From Imbroritus primus (GTDB lineage: Bacteria > Pseudomonadota > Gammaproteobacteria > Burkholderiales > Burkholderiaceae), in the NCBI RefSeq assembly GCF_964332355.1, contig NZ_OZ201293.1:2046001-2110000 (forward strand): a stretch of 64,000 bases of DNA. Reading direction: 5' to 3'. A model generated the notes under the pieces. The model ran no database searches. It saw only the letters and a list, made by a program, of their open reading frames with translations, and was not told where the DNA came from. Numbering within the stretch: the first letter of the stretch is position 1; each line of letters begins with the position of its first letter. This document shows, one piece after another, positions 43,826-51,414 of this stretch. Both the position numbers and the translations under genes were made by a program.

Positions 43826-46018
43826 TCAGACCTTGTACATGATTTCGTACTGGCCGTCCTTGAGGTACGGCACGCCCCACACCGAGACTTCACGGCGGTA
43901 CGGCAGCGGGAACTGTGCCTCGGCCTCCTCGATCTCGCGCGCCAGACGCTGGCCAGTGAACGTCGCATCCGCGATCAGACGCGGCGCTTCCGCATCGCCG
44001 ATCAGGTACACGTCCTTGATGCCGTTCTCGGCCCACTGGCTTTCCACTTCCTTCAGACCGCGGTACAGCGCATCGTTCGACTTGCGGCCCGTGACCAGCA
44101 CCAGCGAATCGAATTCCAGCCAACGGTGCGACTTGTTCTCGTCGCGCGGGAGCTTGCCGGGGCCGCGATAGGTACGCTTCGAACCGTCGCCCCAGATGTT
44201 GTAGACCTCGATGCGGCCCGGTTCGATACGGCTGGCAAAGTGGTCGCCCATCTCGTGGACGCCCAGCTCGTGCAGGCGGCGCATCATGTTCGGATACTCA
44301 AGCGTGAAGTGCATGTAATTGGCCAGATGCACGCCGCTGACGATAGTCACCTCGTGGCCGGCGACAGCCAGCTTCTCGGCCAGGCTCGGCGCCATGAAGT
44401 AGGTGTCCGCATTGAGGATCACCACGCGCTTGCCGATCTTCTTGTTGCCGGCGATCACCTGTTCCGGTGTGAGCTGGTCGTCGCGCGAGGCATCCGCGCC
44501 CGGGATCGGAGCATGCGACAGGCAGTTCGTGCCATCCGTGACCCAGTGCGAACCCGTGGCGATCACCACCTTGTCGGCGCCATACTCGAGGACGTCCTTC
44601 ACCGTCATCGGCTTCTGGCCAAGCGCGAGCTGGCTGTGCTTATTCTTCTTGAGCAGCTTGTTGATCTGCGTTTCGCGGTAGTCGCGGTGGTAGCCCCATT
44701 CGCCCAGGCCCGGCAGCGTGATGACCTGGTTCAAGTGGCCGCCGATCTTCTCGGCTGTGTCCACCAGGTGCACGGCATGGCCGCGCTCCATCAGCACGCG
44801 CGCGCACTCCGACCCGGACGGGCCAGCACCGACGATCAGCACGGAGTCATCCGACTTGGCCTTGGCGAATTTCTCCGGGTGCCAGCCGCGGCGGTATTCT
44901 TCGCCAGCCGTGGCGTTCTGCGTACAGATCATCGGAGGACCGCCGATCTCCCAGCGCGAGATGCAGACGTTGCAACCGATGCAGACGCGGATGTCATCGA
45001 TGCGGCCTTCCTCGATCTTTTTCGGCAGGAACGGGTCGGCAATCGACGGACGCGCGGCGCCGATGATATCGGCGATACCCTTGGTGACGATCTCGGTCAT
45101 CTTTTCCGGATCGGTGAAGCGGCCCACGCCCAGCACCGGCTTCTTCGACACTTCCTTCATGAAGCGCGTCCAGGGGATCTGGTGACCTTGCTGGTAGAAA
45201 CGCGACGGGCCGGCATCCTCGCCCCACTCGGCGATATCGCCGACGTCCACGTCCCACAGGTCGACCAGGCTATCCGCCATTTCGACGAACTTCATGCCTT
45301 CGTTCTCGACTTCGATGCCAGCCACGCCGTACAGCGAATCGAGCGCATAGCGCGTGGCGATGGCGCAGTCGTCACCGACGGCGCGGCGCACCTTTTCCAG
45401 CGTCTCCAGCCAGAAGCGGGCGCGGTTCTCCAGCGAGCCGCCGTACTTGTCGGTACGCTTGTTGTAGTACGGTGAGAGGAACTGCAGCGGCAGGTAGGAG
45501 TGCGCGCCATACACATAGACGATGTCAAAACCGGCGTCGCGCGCACGATAGGCCGCATCGACGTAGTACTGCTGTACCTGCTGGATGTCGCGCAGGTCCA
45601 TTTCCTTGCAGTACGACAGCGTTTCGAATTCCGAGGCGTACTGGCTCGGGCCGCGTGGCGTGGCGCGGCTCTCCAGGCAAGGCGCGTGCGCGCCGCCGTA
45701 CCACATCTCGATGCCGGCCAGCGCGCCGTGGCGATGCACCTCATCGGTCATGGCGCGCAGGTTGCGCACGTCACCTTCGTCCCAGATGCGCGCCGAGACG
45801 CGCATGGTGTCATCCGACTCGGGGTGGATCGAGCAGTACTCGGTATTCATCGCCGCCCAGCCGCCTTCCGCCTTCATCGAGCGGTGCGCCGCCTGGAAGC
45901 CTGGCAGGTTGGAACCGGCGCCGATACAGTGCGGGACCTGATAGAAACGGTTGCGCAGTGTTTTCGGACCGATCTGGATCGGTTCAAACAGAATGTCGTA
46001 GCGTGGGTCGCGGGCCAT
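43826..46018 (-). CDS. tmd: Trimethylamine dehydrogenase (6-S-cysteinyl FMN, 4Fe-4S)
   Basis: Oxidises trimethylamine to dimethylamine plus formaldehyde and passes electrons to ETF. The 730-aa protein is close to the Methylophilus enzyme along its whole length as I remember it. Using numbers that count the initial Met: Cys31 (FMN attachment), Tyr170, His173 and Asp268 (active-site triad), the 4Fe-4S ligands Cys346, 349, 352 and 365, the aromatic bowl Tyr61, Trp265 and Trp356, and Tyr443 (ETF contact) are all present. Ser75 and Trp106 also match trimethylamine dehydrogenase; dimethylamine dehydrogenase differs at Tyr61, Ser75 and Trp106. The FAD-like ADP-binding fold begins VLIVGAGPSGSE. It follows the heme monooxygenase gene by 80 bp. 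Confidence 0.93.
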   Translation of the reverse strand: MARDPRYDILFEPIQIGPKTLRNRFYQVPHCIGAGSNLPGFQAAHRSMKAEGGWAAMNTEYCSIHPESDDTMRVSARIWDEGDVRNLRAMTDEVHRHGALAGIEMWYGGAHAPCLESRATPRGPSQYASEFETLSYCKEMDLRDIQQVQQYYVDAAYRARDAGFDIVYVYGAHSYLPLQFLSPYYNKRTDKYGGSLENRARFWLETLEKVRRAVGDDCAIATRYALDSLYGVAGIEVENEGMKFVEMADSLVDLWDVDVGDIAEWGEDAGPSRFYQQGHQIPWTRFMKEVSKKPVLGVGRFTDPEKMTEIVTKGIADIIGAARPSIADPFLPKKIEEGRIDDIRVCIGCNVCISRWEIGGPPMICTQNATAGEEYRRGWHPEKFAKAKSDDSVLIVGAGPSGSECARVLMERGHAVHLVDTAEKIGGHLNQVITLPGLGEWGYHRDYRETQINKLLKKNKHSQLALGQKPMTVKDVLEYGADKVVIATGSHWVTDGTNCLSHAPIPGADASRDDQLTPEQVIAGNKKIGKRVVILNADTYFMAPSLAEKLAVAGHEVTIVSGVHLANYMHFTLEYPNMMRRLHELGVHEMGDHFASRIEPGRIEVYNIWGDGSKRTYRGPGKLPRDENKSHRWLEFDSLVLVTGRKSNDALYRGLKEVESQWAENGIKDVYLIGDAEAPRLIADATFTGQRLAREIEEAEAQFPLPYRREVSVWGVPYLKDGQYEIMYKV

Positions 46019-46098
46019 GGTTTTGTCTCCAGCCGATTTATGGGGACGCTCGATGCGTCATGTCAGCGCGGAACTGGCCTGCTCCGCGCCAGTGGGAA

Positions 46099-47142
46099 TC
46101 ATTCCGGGGCGGTGCCGTTGCTCAACGGGCGGCCATCATCGAAGCGGCTGAGCCAGTCGATGACCGCACCGCGATAGCGGGTCAGGCCCTTGTAGTCCGC
46201 CAGTTCGTCCGGCAGGCTGCGCAAGACACGATGCATGCGCGCAGCCCACTTCGGCACGGTGGCGAGTTCATTCATGCTGATCAGGTAGCAGCGCACCCCA
46301 AAGCCGATGGCATGACTGCGCGGCAGGCGGAACAGCGTCTGCAGCTCGACGCGCAGATGGGCAAGCTCGCCGGCGTTGTCTGCGGTAACCTTGCTGCGGT
46401 CAGCGCCCCAGTGCGGATACTGTTCGGGCGAAGTATCAAGACGCGGATTGACGGTCATGGTCCAGTTCAGGCGCCGTACCGGCGCACCGGCCTGCAGGTT
46501 GAGCAGGAACTTGAGTGCGCGGTCGATGATGCCCATCTCGTGCACCATTGGCACCGGGCCATGCCACTCGGAGAAGGTCATGCCGAGATCGAAATCAAGC
46601 GACCAGTCGGCTTGCGTGGTGACCACGCCAGCATCCATGTAGAGGTTGTCGTGACGGTGGTCCATCAGCACCCAGTCGCCCTGCACCTGGCGCATGATGT
46701 ATTCCATGGGCGCATACGGCAGCGTCTGCACATCGCCGAACACGAAGGATTGCTCGATCCCCAGCAGGCGGTTGTGCCAGTGCCAGCGCGCGCCGTCGCG
46801 ACGCAGGCCGAATTGCGCGGGATAACTGGCCGCGAGCGACGTCATCATCAGTTCGAGCGAATCCCACTGCGCGGCCATCATGTGCGGCAAGGCCTGGCAG
46901 CGTCCCGGATCCGCCTCCAGCACCAGGGCGCGCTCGCGGCATTCGCCGATGTAGTGTTCATCGATATCGAATGGATGCTCGAGCACAGATCCAACCGGAC
47001 CGGCCACATGCGGCTCGATGTTCACCGAGTACATGTACTGGTCTTCATGGAACGGAAACGGAAAGCGGCGAATGGCCGCCGGACTGTTGGCGTAATGGAA
47101 GCCGTCGCGAAAAACCTCGTCGTGCTTGTATTCGATCTGCAT
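46099..47142 (-). CDS. dmmC: Heme-dependent oxidative N-demethylase (DUF3445), dimethylamine monooxygenase heme subunit
   Basis: A 347-aa (about 40 kDa) protein of DUF3445, shown in related enzymes to bind heme in a PAS-like fold and to oxidise dimethylamine to methylamine and formaldehyde with O2. Visible family segments are FPFPFHEDQYMYSVNIEPHV and RLPRSHAIGFGVRCYLISMNEL. The size fits the large subunit (about 42 kDa) of the secondary amine monooxygenase purified long ago from Aminobacter. An AAGGAG ribosome site precedes the ATG, 12 bp after the reductase gene. The letter C follows the published dmmDABC order and is less certain than the function. Confidence 0.85.
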   Translation of the reverse strand: MQIEYKHDEVFRDGFHYANSPAAIRRFPFPFHEDQYMYSVNIEPHVAGPVGSVLEHPFDIDEHYIGECRERALVLEADPGRCQALPHMMAAQWDSLELMMTSLAASYPAQFGLRRDGARWHWHNRLLGIEQSFVFGDVQTLPYAPMEYIMRQVQGDWVLMDHRHDNLYMDAGVVTTQADWSLDFDLGMTFSEWHGPVPMVHEMGIIDRALKFLLNLQAGAPVRRLNWTMTVNPRLDTSPEQYPHWGADRSKVTADNAGELAHLRVELQTLFRLPRSHAIGFGVRCYLISMNELATVPKWAARMHRVLRSLPDELADYKGLTRYRGAVIDWLSRFDDGRPLSNGTAPE

Positions 47143-47154
47143 CGCATCGGCTCC

Positions 47155-48117
47155 TTACAGCGCCAGCACCAGCCGCCGGCAACGGGCGCGCGACACGCAT
47201 GGCATGATCCTGCTGCCGCTGGCACGCACCTCGGGTGAAAGATAGTGGTCGTTGTGCTGCAGCTCGCCATCGAGGTCGAGCACGCCGAGTTCGCATTGGC
47301 CGCATACGCCGCCGCGGCACAGCGAAGGCGCGTCGACACCCGCGGCTTCGATGGCTTCGAGCAGGCTGATATCCGCGCCGACGTGCACCCGGATGCCGCT
47401 ATGCGCGAGCTCGACATCAAATGGTTCGCCAGGGGGCGGCGCGCTGAACTGTTCCCAGTGCACATGGCTGTCCGCCCAGCCGGCCGCACGGGCAGCCGCG
47501 CGGGTCGCCTCGATCATGCCGGCCGGCCCGCAGACATACACGTCCGTGCCGAGCGGCTGACCGCGCAGGACTGTGCTCATGTCGATGGTCTGGCCACGAT
47601 CCTCGAGGTAGAGGTGCAAGCGCTCGCCTGCCAGATCACGAAGATCGTTAGCGAGTCCGGCATGTGAGGCATCGCGGACGGCGTAGTGAAGTTCGAAGTC
47701 CACCGCCAGGCGACGCAGCTCAACGATGTGGGCGAAGAACGGCGTGATGCCGATCCCGCCCGCCAGCAGGATGTGCTTGCGGCGCGTACGCACCAGTGGA
47801 AACAGATTGACTGGTGCGGAGATGCGCAGCACCGTGCCCTTGCGCACCTGCTCGTGCATGAAGCGCGAACCGCCACGGCCTTCATCGACACGCCGCACAC
47901 CGATCTGGTAGTAGCGCGTCTCGTCCGGCGCGCTCATCAGCGAGTACGGATTACGGTGCACGCGGCCCGCGCCCTGCATCTCGACCACGATATGGCTGCC
48001 GCCGGAGAAGCACGGCAAGGCGCAGCCATCGGCATGTTCGAAAGTGAAGCGGCGGATCAGCGGCGTGACTGTCTCGATCTCCGCGACGCGGACAGGAATC
48101 CCCTGGCCCGCCTTCAT
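47155..48117 (-). CDS. dmmB: Dimethylamine monooxygenase reductase subunit (FMN, 2Fe-2S)
   Basis: A 320-aa reductase of the phthalate dioxygenase reductase type: a flavin domain (residues 1-105, with NPYSLMSAPDE as the flavin-binding motif), an NAD(P)H domain (AGGIGITPFFAHI, YVCGPAGMIEA), and a C-terminal plant-type 2Fe-2S domain with CRGGVCGQC (near 265-273) and a fourth Cys about 29 residues later. It supplies electrons to the heme subunit. The start overlaps the dmmA stop by 4 bp. The size fits the 36-kDa subunit of the Aminobacter enzyme. Confidence 0.88.
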   Translation of the reverse strand: MKAGQGIPVRVAEIETVTPLIRRFTFEHADGCALPCFSGGSHIVVEMQGAGRVHRNPYSLMSAPDETRYYQIGVRRVDEGRGGSRFMHEQVRKGTVLRISAPVNLFPLVRTRRKHILLAGGIGITPFFAHIVELRRLAVDFELHYAVRDASHAGLANDLRDLAGERLHLYLEDRGQTIDMSTVLRGQPLGTDVYVCGPAGMIEATRAAARAAGWADSHVHWEQFSAPPPGEPFDVELAHSGIRVHVGADISLLEAIEAAGVDAPSLCRGGVCGQCELGVLDLDGELQHNDHYLSPEVRASGSRIMPCVSRARCRRLVLAL

Positions 48118-48689
48118 GCTGCCACCTGCGTTTCGGCATCGGCCATCACACCCATGAAGGCGGCATGGCGGCGCGAATAGTGGTCGCGTACCAGCAAGTC
48201 GCGCCCGCAGCCGCAGCAGGTGACCTGCGGCGTGTGGACGCCCTCGCTGAATGTGCGGCAATGGATACAGTAGACGCGGCGCAGCGTGGGACCCGCGCGC
48301 TCGCACTGGATCTCGGCGGGATCGAGGCCATAGCCTTCCGCTGCCCGTACCACACTGGCAAGGAATTCCTCGCTACCGGCGGCATACAGGCGCAGGCCCA
48401 TCGGCAGCCCGGCCAGCGCCGTTTCCAGAACGCTCAGCAGATGCGCACGGTCGGCGCAGCATTGTGTCGCGCGACAGGCCTCGGCCAATAGCGCGAACTG
48501 GTTATCACTACCGGCCGGTACGTACAGCACCTGGCAGGCATCGCCGCACCCGGCCCGCGTCACGGCAGCGACCAATTGTCGCCCGGCCCCCGCGCCGGTG
48601 CCCTGGCACACGACCAGATGGTGTGTGCCGCCGGCATCGAGTTGCAGGGGCTGGTATTGCGGCATGCTCTTGATTCCCGTAACCAGCAT
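48114..48689 (-). CDS. dmmA: Dimethylamine monooxygenase subunit DmmA-like
   Basis: A 191-aa protein of the DmmA family, the small subunit (about 24 kDa in the Aminobacter enzyme). The C-terminal third has a zinc-ribbon-like arrangement of cysteines (CIHC, then CCGCG) followed by the family motif DHYSRRHAAFMGV. An AAGGAG ribosome site precedes the ATG at 48689. It lies 29 bp after dmmD and overlaps dmmB by 4 bp. The exact role of this subunit in the complex is not known to me. Confidence 0.82.
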   Translation of the reverse strand: MLVTGIKSMPQYQPLQLDAGGTHHLVVCQGTGAGAGRQLVAAVTRAGCGDACQVLYVPAGSDNQFALLAEACRATQCCADRAHLLSVLETALAGLPMGLRLYAAGSEEFLASVVRAAEGYGLDPAEIQCERAGPTLRRVYCIHCRTFSEGVHTPQVTCCGCGRDLLVRDHYSRRHAAFMGVMADAETQVAA

Positions 48690-48718
48690 GGCAGTCTCCT
48701 TGCGGATGACAGGAACGA

Positions 48719-49831
48719 TCAGACGCCCTGGACGCGCGTGCGGATGCGCTGGGGGTCGTAGAACGGCGTGCGCGTGACGTAGCCCGTGCAGGTGCCCTTG
48801 CTGTCGGCGATCTCGACGCGCGTGCCGAGGGCGCGATACTCGGGCTTGAGATGAACCAGCGCCAGGGACTGCATGAGGTGCTGGCTGAACATGGTGCTGG
48901 TGACGACGCCGGCGTCCTTGCCATCGACCGTGATTTGCGCGCCGGCTTCCATGGCGCGGTCGGCCTTGACAGACACGCCGGCCTGGAAGAAGCGTTCCTT
49001 GCCACGCGCGGCAAGCAATGCCTGCTTGCCGATGTAGTCGCCCTGCTTGTCGGCATCGACCGCCCAGCCGAGGTTGACTTCCCACGGCGTGGTGTCGCCT
49101 TCGGGCATATCGAACGGGTAGAACAGTAGCGCGGCTTCGACCCGGACGATTTCCAGCGAATCCCACGAGGCGGCCATCAGGCCGTGCGGCTTGCCGGTAT
49201 CCAGCAGGGCATCCCAGATGGCCACGGCATCGCCCGAGGCGCAGGAAATCTCGAAACCTTCCTCGCCGGAATAGCCGCCGCGCGAGAGGATCACATTGCG
49301 ACCGAACAGCTTGGTGGCGCGGTGTTCGAAGTACGGAAGCGTGGCAACGTCGGTATCGATGTGGCCCTTCAGGATGGCTGCGGCGCGCGGGCCCTGCAGC
49401 GACATCATGTGCACGTCGAAGTTCTGTTCCCATTTGACGTTGCGGCCTTCGGCCACGCGCGCCAGCTGCTCCTGCGTATTGCCACCGCCATGCGACAGGC
49501 GGAACTCGTTTTCGCCATCGCGGATGATCATCAGGTCGTCGCTCAGCTGGCCCTTGTCGTTGACCAGCGCGGCCAGGCGCGCAGTGCCGTGACGCATGGC
49601 CTTCACGTCGATGGGGGCCAGCTTGTCGAGCACGTCGGCGGCATCGGGGCCGGATACGTTGACGATGTTCAGGGCGCTGATGTCGAACAGGCCGGCGGCC
49701 GAACGCACAGCCAGCGCTTCCGCGTACGGGTCGGTGCTATAGCTCTGGGGAATGGGCATGTTCCAGATTTCGCTGTCGAGCTTCGAGCCCAGTGCACGAT
49801 GTCGATCGTTGAGAACCGATTGCCGTTTCAT
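48719..49831 (-). CDS. dmmD: GcvT-like tetrahydrofolate-dependent protein (DmmD)
   Basis: A 370-aa aminomethyltransferase-fold protein like GcvT and the C-terminal parts of dimethylglycine and sarcosine dehydrogenases. It has an N-terminal FDIS segment, the folate-binding YSGEEGFEI region and the C-terminal extension GYVTRTPFYDP. In Ruegeria a gene called dmmD next to dmmABC was needed for growth on methylated amines though not for the monooxygenase itself. Here it leads the ten-gene operon. It may catch the nascent formaldehyde on tetrahydrofolate, which is inference. The start has GGAGAC at good spacing. The dmmD name rests on operon position. Confidence 0.8.
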   Translation of the reverse strand: MKRQSVLNDRHRALGSKLDSEIWNMPIPQSYSTDPYAEALAVRSAAGLFDISALNIVNVSGPDAADVLDKLAPIDVKAMRHGTARLAALVNDKGQLSDDLMIIRDGENEFRLSHGGGNTQEQLARVAEGRNVKWEQNFDVHMMSLQGPRAAAILKGHIDTDVATLPYFEHRATKLFGRNVILSRGGYSGEEGFEISCASGDAVAIWDALLDTGKPHGLMAASWDSLEIVRVEAALLFYPFDMPEGDTTPWEVNLGWAVDADKQGDYIGKQALLAARGKERFFQAGVSVKADRAMEAGAQITVDGKDAGVVTSTMFSQHLMQSLALVHLKPEYRALGTRVEIADSKGTCTGYVTRTPFYDPQRIRTRVQGV

Positions 49832-49906
49832 TGCATGTCTCCGCTTGTCATGGTTGTGCAGCGAAGTATGGTCAGCGGTTCAGGGCGAAACAATTTCTCG
49901 TTGGCA

Positions 49907-50003
49907 CTACCTCCGTGGAGGTAGCGGGAGTACTCCGGGTGTCCGCCTCCTCCTGGGTATTGCGCACACCACGCACGCTTTTGCACACTGCCCGCACACT
50001 GCA
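49907..50003 (+). promoter_or_regulatory. Divergent control region of the amine operon: palindrome and repeated half-sites
   Basis: The 213-bp gap between dmmD and the first sigma-54 activator holds a palindrome CTACCTCC-GT-GGAGGTAG (49907-49924). It also holds three TGTGC-type half-sites in the same orientation (minus strand: TGTGCGC near 49962, TGTGCAA near 49981, TGTGCGG near 49993). Two of them form an 11-bp-spaced direct repeat GCACACTGC (49983-49991, 49994-50002). These look like regulator binding sites. I could not find a correctly spaced sigma-54 or sigma-70 promoter for dmmD. Confidence 0.45.
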
Positions 50004-50044
50004 GATCCGTGCCGCCCGGCGGCGCAGGCAAGAAGGAGCACACC

Positions 50045-51127
50045 GTGGAGACTCTCATCCATTCCGAACCGGCGGCGCATGCAGCCCATGTCTCGCACGC
50101 CGGCCGAACAACGCCGCAAGACACGCCGCAGGACAGGCGCAAGCCGCCTCAGGCAGCGCGCGACCCGCTGGCCCGACTGAGCCTTGGCGATGCGCAGATG
50201 GACGCGCAGATCCACCTCGCGCGGCGTGTCATCACGCGGCAGATCCCGATCCTGCTGCAAGGGGAAACCGGTTCCGGCAAGGATGTCTTCGCGAATGCCC
50301 TGCACGCCATCAGCCCGGCGCGCGACGGCAACTTTGTCGCGGTCAATTGCGCATCGCTGCCCGAAACCCTGATCGAGAGCGAATTGTTCGGCTATCGGGC
50401 CGGCGCCTTTACCGGCGCACAGCGCGAAGGCCGGCGCGGCAAGATCATGCAGGCCGATGGCGGTACGCTGTTCCTCGACGAGATCGGCGACATGCCGCTC
50501 ACGCTGCAGGCGCGCCTGCTGCGCGTGCTGGAGGAGAAGCGGGTCGCGCCGCTTGGCGCGGATACCAGCAGCAGCGTGGAGTTCCAGCTGATCAGCGCGA
50601 GCCATCGCGATCTGGGCGAACTGGTGCGCTGCGGGGAATTCCGCGAGGATCTCTACTATCGGCTTGGCGGTATCGCCCTCCACCTGCCGGCCCTGCGTGA
50701 GCGCAGCGACCGGCGTGCCCTGATCGACCGCATCCTGGCCGAGGAAGGCAAATGGCAGCGGCCCGAGCTGGCGGCCGATGCCGAGCAGGCGCTGATGCAG
50801 TACCCCTGGCCCGGCAACCTGCGCCAGATGCGCCATGTGCTGCGCACCGCCCTCGCCCTGTGCGACGGACCGCGCCTGACCGCCCACCATCTGCCGCTCG
50901 AGATCGTGCGGCAGGCCACCGCGCCCGTGCCGCGCATGGGGCCGGCGCTGAGCGGCGCGGCCATGACCCAGGCAGGACTGACCGCCGCCCAGATCCACGA
51001 CCGGCATACCATCCTGGACCTGCTCAAAACCCACCGCTGGAACGTCAGCACGGTGGCCCGCGTCCTCGGCGTAAGCCGCAATACCTTGTACCGGCGCATG
51101 CATCTACTGTCGATCGCACCCCGCTGA
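50045..51127 (+). CDS. Sigma-54 activator without sensor domain
   Basis: A 360-aa enhancer-binding protein: 45 disordered residues, an AAA+ domain and a Fis-type helix-turn-helix (HRWNVSTVARVLGVSRNTLYRRM). Walker A is GETGSGKD (73-80), the sigma-54 contact loop GAFTGA (120-125) is intact, and Walker B is GGTLFLDEIGD. There is no GAF, PAS or receiver domain, so its activity must be set by its amount, a partner or its paralogue. The GTG start at 50045 has AAGGAG. It is strongly similar to the C-terminal two thirds of the next gene, which points to duplication. Confidence 0.88.
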   Translation: METLIHSEPAAHAAHVSHAGRTTPQDTPQDRRKPPQAARDPLARLSLGDAQMDAQIHLARRVITRQIPILLQGETGSGKDVFANALHAISPARDGNFVAVNCASLPETLIESELFGYRAGAFTGAQREGRRGKIMQADGGTLFLDEIGDMPLTLQARLLRVLEEKRVAPLGADTSSSVEFQLISASHRDLGELVRCGEFREDLYYRLGGIALHLPALRERSDRRALIDRILAEEGKWQRPELAADAEQALMQYPWPGNLRQMRHVLRTALALCDGPRLTAHHLPLEIVRQATAPVPRMGPALSGAAMTQAGLTAAQIHDRHTILDLLKTHRWNVSTVARVLGVSRNTLYRRMHLLSIAPR

Positions 51128-51267
51128 GCGGCCTTGCCATCCAGGCGTCGCCGCATGTGGCGCAGGCATCACGACAAGTTCGCGCATGGCGCGATATGCG
51201 GCGATATAGCGATGATCACATGGCAATATCCGCGCAATATCGAAACGACATCGGGATTGTTACGCAT

Positions 51268-51296
51268 TTGAACGCATCCTCCTGACCGGTTATAGT
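51268..51296 (+). promoter_or_regulatory. Sigma-70 promoter of the GAF-PAS sigma-54 activator
   Basis: TTGAAC at 51268-51273 and TATAGT at 51291-51296 with exactly 17 bp between them, 119 bp before the start codon. A short palindrome TTCCG-CA-CGGAA (51302-51313) covers the likely transcription start and could be an autoregulatory site. Upstream (51192-51246) are four scattered GATAT/ATATC words of unclear meaning. Confidence 0.65.
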
Positions 51297-51414
51297 CAGA
51301 CTTCCGCACGGAATCATCCGGCGGACGGACACCGATCCGGATCCGTTGGCACCGGCGTCGCCCAGCGATTGCGCCCGCGGATACGCGCCCCCCAGTTGGC
51401 GAGAGGAGACAGCG

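Noticed and set aside
43826..46018. Dimethylamine dehydrogenase or dimethylglycine demethylase subunit as the identity of the flavin enzyme
   Set aside because: Tyr61, Ser75 and Trp106 and the whole aromatic bowl match trimethylamine dehydrogenase; similarity to it is spread over the full length.
49832..50044. Sigma-54 promoter for dmmD
   Set aside because: I checked each GG/GC pair on the minus strand; the best (GGCACG-GATC-TGCA) has a spacing of 9 and not 10, so I do not call it.
49832..50044. Glycine riboswitch in front of the GcvT-like gene
   Set aside because: None of the conserved aptamer segments is present, and the gene belongs to the dimethylamine operon, not to the glycine cleavage system.
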